From Siphonodentalium dalli (taxonomy: Eukaryota; Mollusca; Scaphopoda; Gadilida; Siphonodentaliidae), in NCBI GenBank assembly GCA_032622095.1, contig CP136065.1, positions 114,367,195 to 114,431,194 of the forward strand: a stretch of 64,000 bases of DNA, in the 5' to 3' direction. Below the pieces are notes generated by a model that saw nothing but the letters and a program-made list of their open reading frames with translations, did not search any database and had not been told where the DNA came from. This document shows, piece by piece, positions 47,801 through 51,545 of this stretch. Numbering within the stretch: position 1 is the first letter of the stretch; the number at the start of each line of letters is the position of its first letter. The position numbers and the translations under genes are program-made.

Positions 47801-49535
47801 GCGGAATGGAATCGACCAAGTACGCGGAATGAAATGATTGCAATGCGGCTATAAGATGTATATTAGTGAGTTAGGTTTCATAACTGAGTTAGTATACATG
47901 TGCAGCATGTGATAAAGGCATATACTGTTTTGGTATATAAAATAGCACTGTCACACTTATAGTGTAAGATACGCCCACCCCTGTAATTCTGGTTCTTCAC
48001 TGTGGATGTTTTATTACGGTACTCTGAAACTGTTATTCTACAACTAGAAATACACCACACAATTTATTAAAATAAAGCTAGTGACAATTTTGCTCCTGCA
48101 AAGAAGTTATGTTGAAAGTTTCATTGGCTGGGTTTATGTCTCTGCCCTTGTGATAAATGTCTGGGTTTTGAAGTTAATATCTGAGGAATGTATGAAGGGT
48201 GAATTGTTTCTGTATGATGATTGAATGTAGTCAATGATTCAATCAGTGTGTTACATAATACCATCTTCATTTATAGCAATTATTCTATTTCAGGTCAGCT
48301 CTATGGTTTAGAAAAATTTTGGGCATTTTTGAAATATTCCCGGAAAAATATTGAAGTGGACCCTTGGATAAAGGACGAGCTATCCAAATTCAAGCGGTTA
48401 GAAGACTTCAGAGTTGATGTGAGTAGCTGTGTTAGTGTATCTAAGCAGTAATTACCCACTCAAACAGGATTTCATCATGTGAATGTGGATTTTACTGTTT
48501 GTATGAGTAAATCCTTTTGTACAACCTCCAGACGACATCCCTTGTCCGACCGTCACTAAACTTCACATGGATCTTTGGGATAACCAAATGATGGGAGTAT
48601 TCTAATTTTTCCGAATTTCATTATAAAACATGAGCATTTTGGGCACTTTGAATGACTAAAACCTTTAACACACCTATAGACCACATCCCTCATCTGATTG
48701 TCTCCAAACTTCATAGTCATCATCGGGTGACCACTAGATGGAAGCTATACATTTTTTTTAATTTCATTGGAAAACATGGCCACCAGCAGGCATCTTGGAT
48801 GTTATTTTATATATATCTCTTCATGTTGAGATCTAGTATTACTTACATTTAATCTTTCGGCTCCATTGACTGTGTAGCACAAGAAATTATCCCCTGTCCA
48901 GGTTGAGCTACAATGTCTTTGACACTTTCATAGTGATTCTCGGTCAAACAGATTCACTCTTATTGGCAAAAAAACTTGACTAGGGCCATCTTTGATGCGG
49001 AACCCTTGTATTACTTTTATGAGAGTCCAATTGTAGGCAGGTCAACTTTTTATAACACCTGCAAACAAAGACAGACCCAATGTGCAATGACCCTTGACCT
49101 AATTACGTAATGTTTTGACGCTTGTAGTACTACGTGCTGTTCCTAAATTTGTATTATTAATAAATCAATTATGTTTAAAGTATAATTAAACATTGTTGAT
49201 GTAGGTGCATCTTCTACAAAAAGGCAGGACATTAAGTTCCAAAATTGACTGTGACTTTAATACAATGTACACATTTCCTTTTATAGCCTGTAGAGTATGA
49301 ACAGCAATTCAAGTCAGAAAATAAGTCTGCAATAGCTGCCGCAGCATCATCAGTTGCTGTGGCCACTTCCGCCTTGGCAGCAGCAGCGACAGAAGCAAGT
49401 AGTCAATCAACCAAGTGCCAATCTGAGCCTAAGCAGAAGGATCAGTCAAAGTCCACTACTACAGTCAGCCTACCATCTACAGCTTCCACAGGTGTTCCTG
49501 ACCAACCAAAACTGACCAATGATAGCGCTAAATGA
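3657..49535 (+). CDS. LARP1: LARP1, La-related protein 1 (15 exons, 5' part missing)
   Basis: LARP1 is a cytoplasmic RNA-binding protein acting downstream of mTORC1. It binds the cap and 5' terminal oligopyrimidine of TOP mRNAs, and poly(A)/PABP, controlling their translation and stability (family knowledge). Fifteen exons total 2288 coding bases, giving about 761 residues. In order they encode an Arg/Gly-rich basic stretch, the La motif, a PAM2-like motif, an acidic linker, the conserved block with DYEI and KILIVTQTP, a Pro-rich linker, and the DM15 region. Residues equivalent to the human DM15 cap-pocket residues R840, F844, R847, R879, Y883 and E886 are present in [10 protein letters not shown] and [11 protein letters not shown]. 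All introns are GT-AG and every exon joins in phase with no stop. The first exon starts with two bases of a split codon, so upstream exons exist outside the window. Exons are evenly small (110-249 bp); introns reach 9.4 kb and hold most of the repeats. Confidence 0.95.
3967..4580. repeat. GTCCGTCC-type dispersed repeat
   Basis: Begins ATTATACCCCCACTTTC, has GGGGGGTATACTGG and a GTCCGTCCGTCC tract (about 4010-4070), then three internal imperfect repeats around AATATGAACCGATTTC (about 4090, 4245 and 4405), and ends with GGGGGGTATGCTAGCAC near 4550. It lies in the intron between LARP1 exons 1 and 2. Non-coding; likely a non-autonomous mobile element of unknown class. Confidence 0.6.
5085..5229 (+). 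CDS. LARP1: LARP1 exon 2: start of La motif
   Basis: Acceptor TTGTTCAG, donor GTAAGT. The exon encodes [13 protein letters not shown], a Ser/Asn linker and then [17 protein letters not shown], the first helix of the La motif (winged-helix RNA-binding domain). The last codon is split AT|T and completed in the next exon as Ile. Confidence 0.95.
5591..5735 (+). CDS. LARP1: LARP1 exon 3: rest of La motif
   Basis: Acceptor TTCCTTCTAG, donor GTGAAC. It encodes [20 protein letters not shown], then [18 protein letters not shown] and DMNQIIE. EYYFS..NL..D.FLR is the La-motif signature with its conserved aromatic residues. The exon ends on a codon boundary, and the domain spans only this exon and the one before. 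Confidence 0.96.
6240..6690 (+). mobile_element. Degenerate Helentron-like monomers with 3' hairpin
   Basis: Contains ACATGGCCTTCGGCAGCCAT and GATTTTACTC...ATGACTAAATC as in the large arrays, and ends with AAGTTGAGCTACAGTGTC-ATT-GACACTTTCATT at about 6655-6690. The 5' end is not recognisable; about two diverged monomers remain. It lies in the intron between exons 3 and 4. Confidence 0.55.
6690..7088 (+). mobile_element. Second degenerate Helentron-like copy, head to tail
   Basis: Directly follows the previous 3' end. It has ACACGGCCACCATTTGCCAT and ACATGGCTGCCAGCAGCCAT monomers and ends with its own AAGTTGAGCTTCAGTGTTG-TTGACAC hairpin version near 7050-7088. The 5' sub-terminal repeat is missing, so this may be an insertion into, or a tandem duplicate of, the neighbouring copy. 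Confidence 0.5.
7512..7690 (+). repeat. 92-bp tandem duplication ending in acceptor-like sequence
   Basis: CATAATGCAATTG starts copies at 7512 and 7604. Each copy runs through CAACGTTCATCCATTTA and CAATTGATTGCG to TTGTTTTTCACAGGAG, with only a few substitutions. Each copy therefore ends in a pyrimidine-rich stretch plus CAG, a good 3' splice-site look-alike, just upstream of the real exon 4 acceptor at 7822. Confidence 0.7.
7823..7988 (+). CDS. LARP1: LARP1 exon 4: PAM2-like motif
   Basis: Acceptor TTTTTATACAG, donor GTAATG. It encodes [18 protein letters not shown], then [11 protein letters not shown] and [15 protein letters not shown]. The DP.KWP and PEFVPG blocks match the segment after the La motif in animal LARP1; PEFVPG with its upstream hydrophobic residue resembles the PAM2 motif that binds the MLLE domain of PABP. 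The PAM2 role is inferred from family position. Confidence 0.93.
8355..9030 (+). mobile_element. Helentron-like element, 3' end lost
   Basis: Starts with AGCTCAACTTGACG after TTTT and has AAGTTTGAGCTGTTGCCATG, the same 5' sub-terminal repeats as at 781. It contains about four diverged monomers (AGCATGGCTGCCAGC, AACATGGCCACCAGTGGCC). No 3' hairpin follows; similarity fades near 9030 in the intron before exon 5. Confidence 0.5.
9317..9495 (+). CDS. LARP1: LARP1 exon 5: linker with [13 protein letters not shown]
   Basis: Acceptor TTTCTTCTCAG, donor GTATAG. It encodes an acidic start ([10 protein letters not shown]), a Ser-rich part ([20 protein letters not shown]) and [17 protein letters not shown]. 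The SL/SF..E.W.EVKK arrangement corresponds to the Trp- and Lys-containing linker block of LARP1. A GT inside ACAG|GTGAATG at about 9437 could act as an alternative donor; using it would shorten the exon, but only the longer form includes the conserved W.EV block. Confidence 0.9.
9650..10028. mobile_element. Foldback element, GAGGTCCCC family, copy 1
   Basis: Left end has CTGAATTTAGTGTCTGAC and right end the inverted form TCAGACACACTAAATTCAG. Next to these ends lie GCAGAATCAGGTCCCC and GGGACCTCATTCTGC in inverted orientation. A compact hairpin at about 9949-10000 pairs GCAGAATGAGGTCC with GGGGACCTCATTCTGC. The middle carries TTATGCATTTTATCTTCTGC, shared with the copies at 15490 and 16060. Non-coding. 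Confidence 0.6.
10272..11612 (+). mobile_element. Helentron-like element, diverged, both ends visible
   Basis: Starts AGCTCAACTATTACCATGG after TTTT and ends AAGTTGAGTTAGAGTGTCG-TTGACACTCTC near 11580-11612. Inside are about seven diverged monomers recognised by GCCATCTTGGATTTTACTC and GATGGGAGCCAT. Base differences between monomers are many, so this is an older array than those at 781 and 60697. Confidence 0.6.
11800..11985 (+). mobile_element. Helentron-like 3' end fragment
   Basis: Short fragment with GATGGGAGCTATCAAATTTG and AAACATGGCTG, ending AAGTTGAGCTACAGTTGCATTGACATTTTCA, where the terminal hairpin is broken by substitutions. It sits about 300 bp before LARP1 exon 6. Confidence 0.45.
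12286..12407 (+). CDS. LARP1: LARP1 exon 6: acidic linker ([13 protein letters not shown])
   Basis: Acceptor CTATTTCAG, donor GTTAGT. It encodes [31 protein letters not shown] and TGRKNNFTD. The EELDF.FDEE core is a recognisable LARP1 block. The final two bases TG join the next exon's first G to give Trp, producing the conserved [10 protein letters not shown] junction. Confidence 0.93.
13506..13710 (+). CDS. LARP1: LARP1 exon 7: SDDESDYEI / KILIVTQTP block
   Basis: Acceptor TTTTACTCACAG, donor GTGAGT. It encodes [39 protein letters not shown] and [20 protein letters not shown]. This is one of the best conserved LARP1 segments outside the RNA-binding domains, and it sets the phase for the next exon at a codon boundary. 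Confidence 0.96.
13963..14850 (+). repeat. GTCCGTCC dispersed repeats (TTAGCTCACCTGAG type)
   Basis: Starts TTAGCTCACCTGAGACAAAG, then GGTGGAGCTATAGTCATC and a GTCCGTCCGTCTGTC tract. Internal repeats of about 130-155 bp carry TCAGATTTGTTCAAATG and CAGGGCCATAACTC. From about 14650 a related unit with CAAACATTTTTCATCTG and ACCAAATTTGGTATATG follows, as also seen near 43750. Non-coding. Confidence 0.55.
15015..15160. mobile_element. Foldback element, GAGGTCCCC family, partial
   Basis: Has ATAGTGTGTCTGACATTTGCAG, then AATGAAGTCCCCAGATGGTGAATTTAGTG and an inverted partner ending TTATTCTGCTTAGGCC. Only one half of the family is present; the other half may have been lost. Confidence 0.45.
15490..15940. 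mobile_element. Foldback element, GAGGTCCCC family, copy 2
   Basis: Left end ATAGTGTGTCTGACATTTAC, right end GCAAATGTCAGACATACTAAATTCAG in inverted orientation. It has AGGTCCCCAGATGGTGAATT near the left, a second inverted pair near 15840-15910, and the same TGCAGAAGATAAAATGCATAATTGAGG middle as its relatives. The short open frames here are not genes. Confidence 0.55.
16060..16480. mobile_element. Foldback element, GAGGTCCCC family, copy 3
   Basis: Left side GGCATTTGCAGAATGAGGTC, right side GACCTCATTCTGCAAATGTC, an exact inverted match across that span. The middle has the ATAAAATGCATAATTGAGG segment. A run of 21 G (16010-16030) lies just upstream in a separate GGGGGTATATATTGGATT repeat piece. 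Confidence 0.6.
16976..17500 (+). repeat. GTCCGTCC dispersed repeat, second copy of the 13963 type
   Basis: Shares GGCGGAGCTATAGTCATCACTCCTCGTCCGTCC with the 13963 copy, followed by three units containing GGTTCATATTTGGTGTGGATG, CATTCAGATTTGTTCAAATG and CAGGGCCATAACTC. Same strand as the first copy; non-coding. Confidence 0.55.
17500..18762 (+). other. Intronic sequence before LARP1 exon 8
   Basis: No gene supported. At 18105-18205 a unit with AAACTC(A/T)ATATTTT and AACAG appears twice in tandem. At about 18290-18410 the sequence shares CATAAAAATGA, TTTTGGAACATGA and CATTTTCAAAACTTAACA with the foldback element at 58342, so it is probably a decayed copy of it. Confidence 0.4.
18763..18889 (+). 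CDS. LARP1: LARP1 exon 8: Pro-rich linker
   Basis: Acceptor TATATTTCAG, donor GTGAGT. It encodes [20 protein letters not shown] and [11 protein letters not shown] followed by a run of prolines and PVAIG. The position and the V.LIS..QF pattern agree with vertebrate LARP1 just after the DLW block. A donor inside the Pro run is not seen. Confidence 0.9.
19539..22550 (+). repeat. Intronic tandem array of ~585-bp units
   Basis: TCTCATCCACTATTCAGGCAG marks unit starts at 20651, 21236, 21829 and 22406; a diverged version starts at 19539. Spacings are 585, 593 and 577 bp, and the last unit is partial (about 140 bp). Units 2-5 share a small deletion relative to unit 1 (unit 1 has GCGGGACCAATGCTGG where the others have GCTGG), so the array probably grew from unit 2. 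The G-rich stretch after GAATTGAGAA varies between units. Unit 1 is lengthened by the insertion at 19872-20365. Non-coding; between LARP1 exons 8 and 9. Confidence 0.85.
19872..20365. mobile_element. TTAA-flanked insertion inside tandem unit 1
   Basis: Unit 1 reads GATT-TTAA-AGGTACGG...CATGCC-TTTAATGATG, while the other units read GATTTTAATGATG without a break. So a 494-bp segment with TTAA on both sides (19868-19871 and 20366-20369) was inserted. Terminal bases AGGTA and the inverted AGGCA give only a short imperfect inverted repeat. TTAA duplication is the hallmark of piggyBac-superfamily transposition; no transposase is encoded. Confidence 0.75.
22670..22842 (+). CDS. LARP1: LARP1 exon 9: basic linker with RTPK and FYPVVK
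   Basis: Acceptor TTATTTCAG, donor GTTAGT. It encodes [20 protein letters not shown] and [15 protein letters not shown]. The SLP..VP.TP, RTP and FYPVVK motifs match LARP1 before the DM15 region. The donor is followed within about 10 bases by LINE-derived sequence (see 22850-23466), so very little of the original 5' intron end remains. Confidence 0.93.
22850..23466 (+). pseudogene. 5'-truncated LINE, end of ORF2
   Basis: Frames here read [11 protein letters not shown], then [29 protein letters not shown] and [12 protein letters not shown], then after a stop at 23143-23145 NCSHLSSDL and SPFCL, and after a frameshift near 23260 [12 protein letters not shown] and RTKRFP with a terminal stop. Conserved wording such as PS.I.EWN.LP, T...FK..L and a C-x-C..H-x4-C zinc-finger-like end is typical of the C-terminus of CR1/L2/Jockey-type LINE reverse transcriptases. 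The reverse transcriptase core is absent, so the copy was truncated at insertion. It begins within about 10 bases of the LARP1 exon 9 donor. Confidence 0.7.
23812..23870 (+). repeat. (CT)n microsatellite
   Basis: About 29 perfect CT units. The open frames of Ser/Leu or Arg/Glu repeats across it are artefacts of the dinucleotide run. Confidence 0.97.
23966..24770 (+). repeat. GTCCGTCC dispersed repeat (ATGCCCCCGA type)
   Basis: Starts TTATGCCCCCGATCTCCGATG with GGGGGTATAGAGTGGAG and a CCGTCCGTCC tract, then two repeats of about 170 bp with AACGTTTCAACTCATAACTTTGG and TCCAGAGTTAC. A run of 19 G (24121-24139) interrupts the first unit. It fades near GGTGCACTTGTTTTA at about 24765. A related piece lies at 38879-39060. 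Confidence 0.55.
25008..27070. mobile_element. Old TTAA foldback element, AGGTACTCAATC family (split)
   Basis: Right end ATTGAGTACC-TTTAA (27062-27074) matches the ends of the elements at 45149 and 46941. The left part near 25020-25130 shares ATTACTATTTCTTTG, GGGTAAAAAATATTTGATT and CCCATCAAAGCTCAGA with them. The left TTAA is not recognisable and divergence is high, so this is an old copy. It was later split by the pogo-like element at 25217-26849. Confidence 0.5.
25217..26849. mobile_element. pogo/Tigger-like element with TA duplication
   Basis: CAGTCAATTTCAGTTAATTG at the left and, inverted at the right, CAGTCAATTTCGCTTTATTG, each preceded by TA (25215-25216 and 26850-26851). Starting CAGT, TA duplication and the AATTTCGCTTAATTGCAT-like ends resemble the pogo branch of Tc1/mariner. 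The 1633-bp interior has no transposase frame. It holds a direct repeat of about 235 bp (about 25550-25735 and 25790-25985) with GTTTGTAAACACCTG and GGAAGATTCCGGG in both copies. Confidence 0.6.
27285..27409 (+). CDS. LARP1: LARP1 exon 10: [10 protein letters not shown] / ESHVGWVMD block
   Basis: Acceptor ACCAATGTTACAG, donor GTGAGT. It encodes [20 protein letters not shown], then [17 protein letters not shown] and a Ser/Met end with the last codon split [29 protein letters not shown] is nearly invariant in animal LARP1; the basic run may be a nuclear-localisation or RNA-contact sequence (inference). Confidence 0.96.
27797..29841 (+). pseudogene. LINE ORF1: coiled coil plus SGNH esterase, broken
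   Basis: ATG at 27797 opens a frame of 341 codons, frameshifted at about 28817-28822 into a second frame that runs to a stop at 29560-29562 and then stays open in the same frame to 29841. Seen in order: N-terminal region with Trp/Tyr; a Ser/Asp/Thr-rich linker; two similar coiled-coil repeats ([12 protein letters not shown] and [16 protein letters not shown]); more coiled coil; then the SGNH blocks, MDSHG (29170-29184, nucleophile Ser), GVGSNDL (about 29320-29340) and DGIHFN (29575-29592, Asp/His). The nonsense codon falls five codons before DGIHFN, so the catalytic Asp-His is cut off. The C-terminal Gly/Ser/Tyr/Gln-rich tail ends at 29841. Confidence 0.75.
30378..31534. mobile_element. TTAA-flanked 1157-bp element inserted in LINE endonuclease
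   Basis: TTAA lies at 30374-30377 and 31535-31538; the element begins CTCTTTCACC and ends with its inverse GGTGAAAGAG. Without the element and one TTAA, the LINE frame reads on as KDTLKYNDVD with no shift. Two perfect 18-bp palindromes TGCCCGCTATAGCGGGCA lie at 30393-30410 and 30436-30453 near the left end. No transposase: the longest frame is about 60 codons. Terminal sequence and target fit a piggyBac-type non-autonomous element (inference). Part of the interior is richer in GC and CpG than the LINE. Confidence 0.75.
32889..33873. mobile_element. Long-TIR DNA transposon, copy 1 (985 bp, in the LINE)
   Basis: Begins TAGTCCAAGTCTTCTTGTAC and ends with the inverse; terminal inverted repeats are about 73 bp with one or two mismatches, running through GGGATGGCGATGCTGG. 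The 9-bp duplication GTCAGAACT flanks it (32880-32888, 33874-33882). Removing the element and one duplicate makes the LINE frame read [12 protein letters not shown] without a break. No transposase. Long TIRs and a 9-bp duplication suggest a Mutator-like (MULE) family member. A frame crossing the left junction is a LINE/transposon chimera and not a gene. Confidence 0.75.
36814..36956 (+). CDS. LARP1: LARP1 exon 11: start of DM15 region
   Basis: Acceptor TTTTCTATTTCAG, donor GTGAGA. It encodes [20 protein letters not shown], then [32 protein letters not shown].(E/D)NGF...VYHKY is the first helical hairpin of the DM15 tandem repeats. The intron before it is the longest (9.4 kb) because it holds the CR1-like LINE and its nested insertions. 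Confidence 0.97.
37047..37199 (+). mobile_element. Helentron-like monomer fragment, left of insertion
   Basis: GCAGGCTGCATTTATCGGAG, ATGGGAG and AAACATGGCTGCTAGCAGCC, then TGTACTCTTTGCA where the long-TIR element interrupts it. The monomer continues at 38555 with TCTTTGCATGACTAAATC. Confidence 0.6.
37200..38554. mobile_element. Long-TIR DNA transposon, copy 2 (1355 bp)
   Basis: Same ends and almost the same sequence as copy 1, with only scattered differences over the shared 970 bp. It has about 385 extra bases in the middle (about 37634-38028), replaced in copy 1 by a short junction GAAGATGTGAAGATGCG. The flanking duplication is 8 bp, TCTTTGCA (37192-37199, 38555-38562), in a Helentron-like monomer whose reading is restored without the insertion. 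No transposase frame. Small frames with [17 protein letters not shown] occur in both copies and are not recognised as protein. Confidence 0.75.
38555..40352 (+). mobile_element. Degenerate Helentron-like array with other repeats inside
   Basis: Continues the interrupted monomer and carries several diverged ones (GCCATCTTGGATTTTACTC at about 39431, AACATGGCTGCCGGCAG near 39834), ending AAGTCGAGCTTCAGTGTCATTGA near 40320-40352. Two other repeat pieces lie within: TATGCCCCCGACC at about 38879 and a unit starting TTTTTTAGTCGAGTTTTTAG at about 39061 that shares AACGTCAACGGATTCATTCATATT with 42236. Non-coding. Confidence 0.5.
40622..40766 (+). CDS. LARP1: LARP1 exon 12: DM15, cap-pocket helix 1
   Basis: Acceptor TTTTTCCTTTCAG, donor GTTAGT. 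It encodes [20 protein letters not shown] and then [17 protein letters not shown] with [10 protein letters not shown]. The [10 protein letters not shown] stretch carries the positions equivalent to human R840, F844 and R847, which contact the m7G cap and first TOP nucleotide; all are conserved, so the cap-binding function should be retained. Confidence 0.97.
40800..43350 (+). other. Intron between LARP1 exons 12 and 13
   Basis: No gene supported. At about 41570-41725 lies a repeat with ATTAGGCTAGTGACTC, AAAATGGAAGATGATTTTGC and GGTTGCACAAAAATTTTC; its inverted relative lies at about 53655-53800. At about 42230-42460 is a repeat with AACGTCAACCGATTCCATTC, ending TTTGATGCACAACCCTTG; a shared end (GATTCACTCTTA...TTTGATGCGGAACCCTTG) recurs at 48945-49010. 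A 146-codon antisense frame at 42482-42922 shows no protein-like features. Confidence 0.45.
43351..43460 (+). CDS. LARP1: LARP1 exon 13: DM15, cap-pocket helix 2
   Basis: Acceptor TTTCTTTGTAG, donor GTAATG. It encodes [19 protein letters not shown] and [18 protein letters not shown]. The R, Y and E in [10 protein letters not shown] align with human R879, Y883 and E886 of the cap pocket. It is the shortest exon (110 bp). Confidence 0.97.
43690..44180 (+). repeat. Dispersed repeat with three ~150-bp internal units
   Basis: A GTCTGTCTGTCCGTCTG tract followed by three units containing TAACTCAAACATTTTTTATC, ACCAAATTTTGTATATG and GTTTGATC, spaced about 150 bp. Same family as 14650-14830. Non-coding. 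Confidence 0.6.
45149..45616. mobile_element. TTAA foldback element, AGGTACTCAATCC family, copy 1
   Basis: TTAA (45145-45148) then AGGTACTCAATCCG, and at the right CGGATTGAGTACC-TTTAA ending at 45620. The two halves are long imperfect inverted repeats: ATTACTATTTC, AAAAATATTTGATTCGAGTC and CCCATCAAAGCTC/AGCTT occur in both arms. The middle has GGGAATACTTTCTGGCCCAG. No coding potential; the 154-codon frame overlapping the left end is chance. Confidence 0.75.
45640..46312 (+). mobile_element. Degenerate Helentron-like array
   Basis: Monomers with TTTTACTCTTTGCATGACTAAATCC, AACATGGCCACCAACAGCC and ACATGGCCACTGGCAGCC, ending CAAGTTGTGCTACAGTGTC-ATT-GACACTTTTATTC at 46279-46312. The 5' end is lost next to the TTAA foldback element. 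Confidence 0.55.
46352..47983. mobile_element. Possible hAT-like element (ends only)
   Basis: CAGGGGTGGG at 46352 faces the inverted CCCACCCCTG ending at 47983; CAGGGGTGGG-type ends are common in hAT elements. The outer 8-bp flanks do not match, so no target duplication confirms it, and the interior has no transposase. The TTAA foldback copy 46941-47423 lies inside. Confidence 0.3.
46941..47423. mobile_element. TTAA foldback element, AGGTACTCAATCC family, copy 2
   Basis: TTAA at 46937-46940 and 47424-47427, with AGGTACTCAATCCG and the inverted CGGATTGAGTACCT. It is very close to copy 1 over its whole length, differing by small indels and substitutions (for example GAGCTTTGTTTG instead of AAGCTTTTTTTG). 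It lies 1.3 kb downstream in the same orientation. Non-coding. Confidence 0.8.
48294..48418 (+). CDS. LARP1: LARP1 exon 14: last DM15 repeat
   Basis: Acceptor TTCTATTTCAG, donor GTGAGT. It encodes [32 protein letters not shown] and [24 protein letters not shown] and F.RLEDFRVD are the conserved end of the DM15 region. Confidence 0.97.
48477..48932 (+). mobile_element. Degenerate Helentron-like fragment with 3' end
   Basis: Diverged monomers (GATTTTACTGTTTGTATGAG, AACATGGCCACCAGCAGGC) ending AGGTTGAGCTACAATGTCTTTGACACTTTC near 48900-48932. It is in the last LARP1 intron. Confidence 0.5.
49287..49535 (+). CDS. LARP1: LARP1 exon 15: Ala/Ser/Lys-rich C-terminal tail and stop
   Basis: Acceptor TTTTATAG opens an 82-codon frame ending in TGA at 49533-49535. 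It begins [15 protein letters not shown] and continues into an Ala/Ser-rich stretch ([20 protein letters not shown]), then Gln/Lys/Ser/Thr and a Pro-containing end ([14 protein letters not shown]). Low complexity and poor conservation are usual for the LARP1 tail. The start of the tail is fixed by phase; the Ala run makes the exon look unlike its neighbours but the frame is open throughout. Confidence 0.88.
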   Translation, partial: PVEYEQQFKSENKSAIAAAASSVAVATSALAAAATEASSQSTKCQSEPKQKDQSKSTTTVSLPSTASTGVPDQPKLTNDSAK

Positions 49536-50092
49536 AGACCTAATGATGGCTTCATGCAAGTGTGGATATATCTCTCCCAGATCACAGGAGAATGAGTGCA
49601 TTTTTGTCAATATGTACAATGTCGTTTCAGATATTTATTGATGAGAATATTTACTTTACGCATCTATAACATAGAATTTGAATGTAATAGCTGGGAATAC
49701 ATTTGGTTCTTCCGCAGAAAAAGGTGCTGTTAGTCTCAATGATTTGGTTGATGTTTTCCTGGCGGCAATTCATGTTGGCTGTGTTATCAAAAAGCATTGT
49801 CGTTAGTGCTGCTCAATTAGATGCAACATTGAAAGAAATAAGGAGTCTCCACCCGAGATGGCATTCAATCAATAGGCGATTTTGAAGGCTAGTTTGAGCT
49901 GTCTCTGAATGCATCCCCATGCTGGGTCTGGATATTTTTTGGGAATTCTCTCCAAATTTATTCAGTTGGATTAGGTCTCGCCAAAGACTTGATTAATGCT
50001 ATAATTGAAGTTGGAATTATTGGTGGGTTGTCATCCTCATTGGTGTTTTCTGTGATGGACCTCACCTGATGTGTTTGTATTGGATTTGCATA
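49536..50092 (+). other. LARP1: LARP1 3' UTR (downstream limit not resolved)
   Basis: Sequence after the LARP1 stop is AT-rich with no supported coding region. The 3' UTR could be short or run several kilobases: AATAAA hexamers occur at about 52725, 52780, 54887, 55544, 55636 and 60064, and none has a clear downstream element that decides between them. If a distal site is used, the foldback elements at 50093, 51299 and 52511 would lie within the transcript. Confidence 0.5.
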
Positions 50093-50290
50093 CAGTAATG
50101 CCATAAATAATCAACTACTTAACCACAGCAGAATTATGGGTCATTTTTCAGGATTTAGTCGGAAAATGGCTTGTTGCCATTCAATGAGAGCTTTCCGATG
50201 AATGGCAACAAGCCATATTTTCGACTAAATCCTGAAAAATTACCCATAATTCTGCTGTGGTTAAGGAGTCGATTATTTAGGGCACTACTG
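50093..50290. mobile_element. Near-perfect foldback MITE with TA duplication
   Basis: CAGTAATGCC at the left and GGCACTACTG at the right, with TA on each side (50091-50092, 50291-50292). Almost the whole 198 bp folds back on itself: AACCACAGCAGAATTATGGG, CAGGATTTAGTCG and ATGGCTTGTTGCCATTC all have inverted partners, leaving a short central loop near 50190-50205. Ends and TA target suggest a Tc1/mariner-type MITE. It is about 560 bp after the LARP1 stop. Confidence 0.8.
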
Positions 50291-51298
50291 TACCTTAGAA
50301 ACCATCGACTATGGTAATGTTTCATTTAATGCAAAGATGGTCCCGCCCATCTTATGTCATTACATTGGCTGTGGGCCTCTGATGTAGGTGGACCAAGTTA
50401 AACTTTAACTTGTCGGTGTATACCTAGACGAATATTTATCATGGTAGTTGTCTCTATCGGTAAGCCTGGTCTGGTTTAAGGAGCTTGCTATAAATTGGAA
50501 GGTTTGTTTGATCTTAACAAAGCACATATCACTGTTTAAAATGAACTGTGTGGCATTACTGTACAGATAATACTGTTCACAAAGTGCTAGTGATGACTGT
50601 CATGCTCTGATGAGGCTCTCTTTTAACTTCAATCAAAAGCCATTCAGATACCATTGTATGTACCCCATCATGTGTTTTATGAATACTTACTGAAGTAATG
50701 CACACCAATGCATTCAAACAACTTGGCGGTTATCAAGTGAAAGAAGCTGATATTTTTGAAGATTTAAATAGTGCTTTTATGTGGTTCTATGCTTTATCAA
50801 ATAGAATATTCGGTATGGTGGTTATCTGCTATAATATAATTGTTTCTGTTTTAAGCTTATATATTCAGCGCTCTTCCTAAGTCTGGAAGCGTACCTGTTT
50901 CATTTTCTTTTCAAAATATTTCGGTGCAAGTAGTTATAGATGATAAGTTTTCTTTATCAGTCTAATACCTATAATTTAGGTTTATGGTTTTAGCATGTTA
51001 TTGACAAATGAATATTCATTAATCCAATACATGATATCAAATGAAAAATTTACCCTATGCTGCATTTTTTAAAACTTAAATGGTTAATAATTTAATTTCA
51101 TATAATTATTTTAAATTTATTGAATCAATTATAAATAATATAAAGATGATCCTTTATTGTGTTAGACAAGAATATCACTATCCTTTCTTTTAAAGTGACA
51201 TTATTTAATTCATCCATATAATGAGAGGATCAATGTGCGTTCTAGCTGTAATATTATTGCAGCTTCGATTATTCTGATGAGTAAACAATTGACTTTAA

Positions 51299-51545
51299 CC
51301 CTTCCATGACTGCAGCTTCCTGACATTTTGCGAAAACCCTGTGCCAATGCATTCTCTTATATATGCATGTCTCCCACAGGGAGCCTCGCATATGTAAGAG
51401 AATGCATTGGCCTAACATTATATACCTTGATATTTTAAGCGGTGCATTCTCTTATATATATATGAGACTCCCTATGGAAGACTCGCATATATAAGAGAAT
51501 GGACTGGCACAGGATCTTTAATGTGCGACTCCCATCATGAAATGG
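51299..51545. mobile_element. TTAA element made of two palindromes, copy 1
   Basis: TTAA at 51295-51298 and 51546-51549, ends CCCTTCCATGA and TCATGAAATGG inverted. Inside are two palindromes: CCAATGCATTCTCTTATA facing TAAGAGAATGCATTGG (about 51350-51410), and TGCATTCTCTTATATAT facing ATATAAGAGAATG (about 51443-51505). Arms of the whole element are also inverted copies of each other. Non-coding. Confidence 0.7.
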
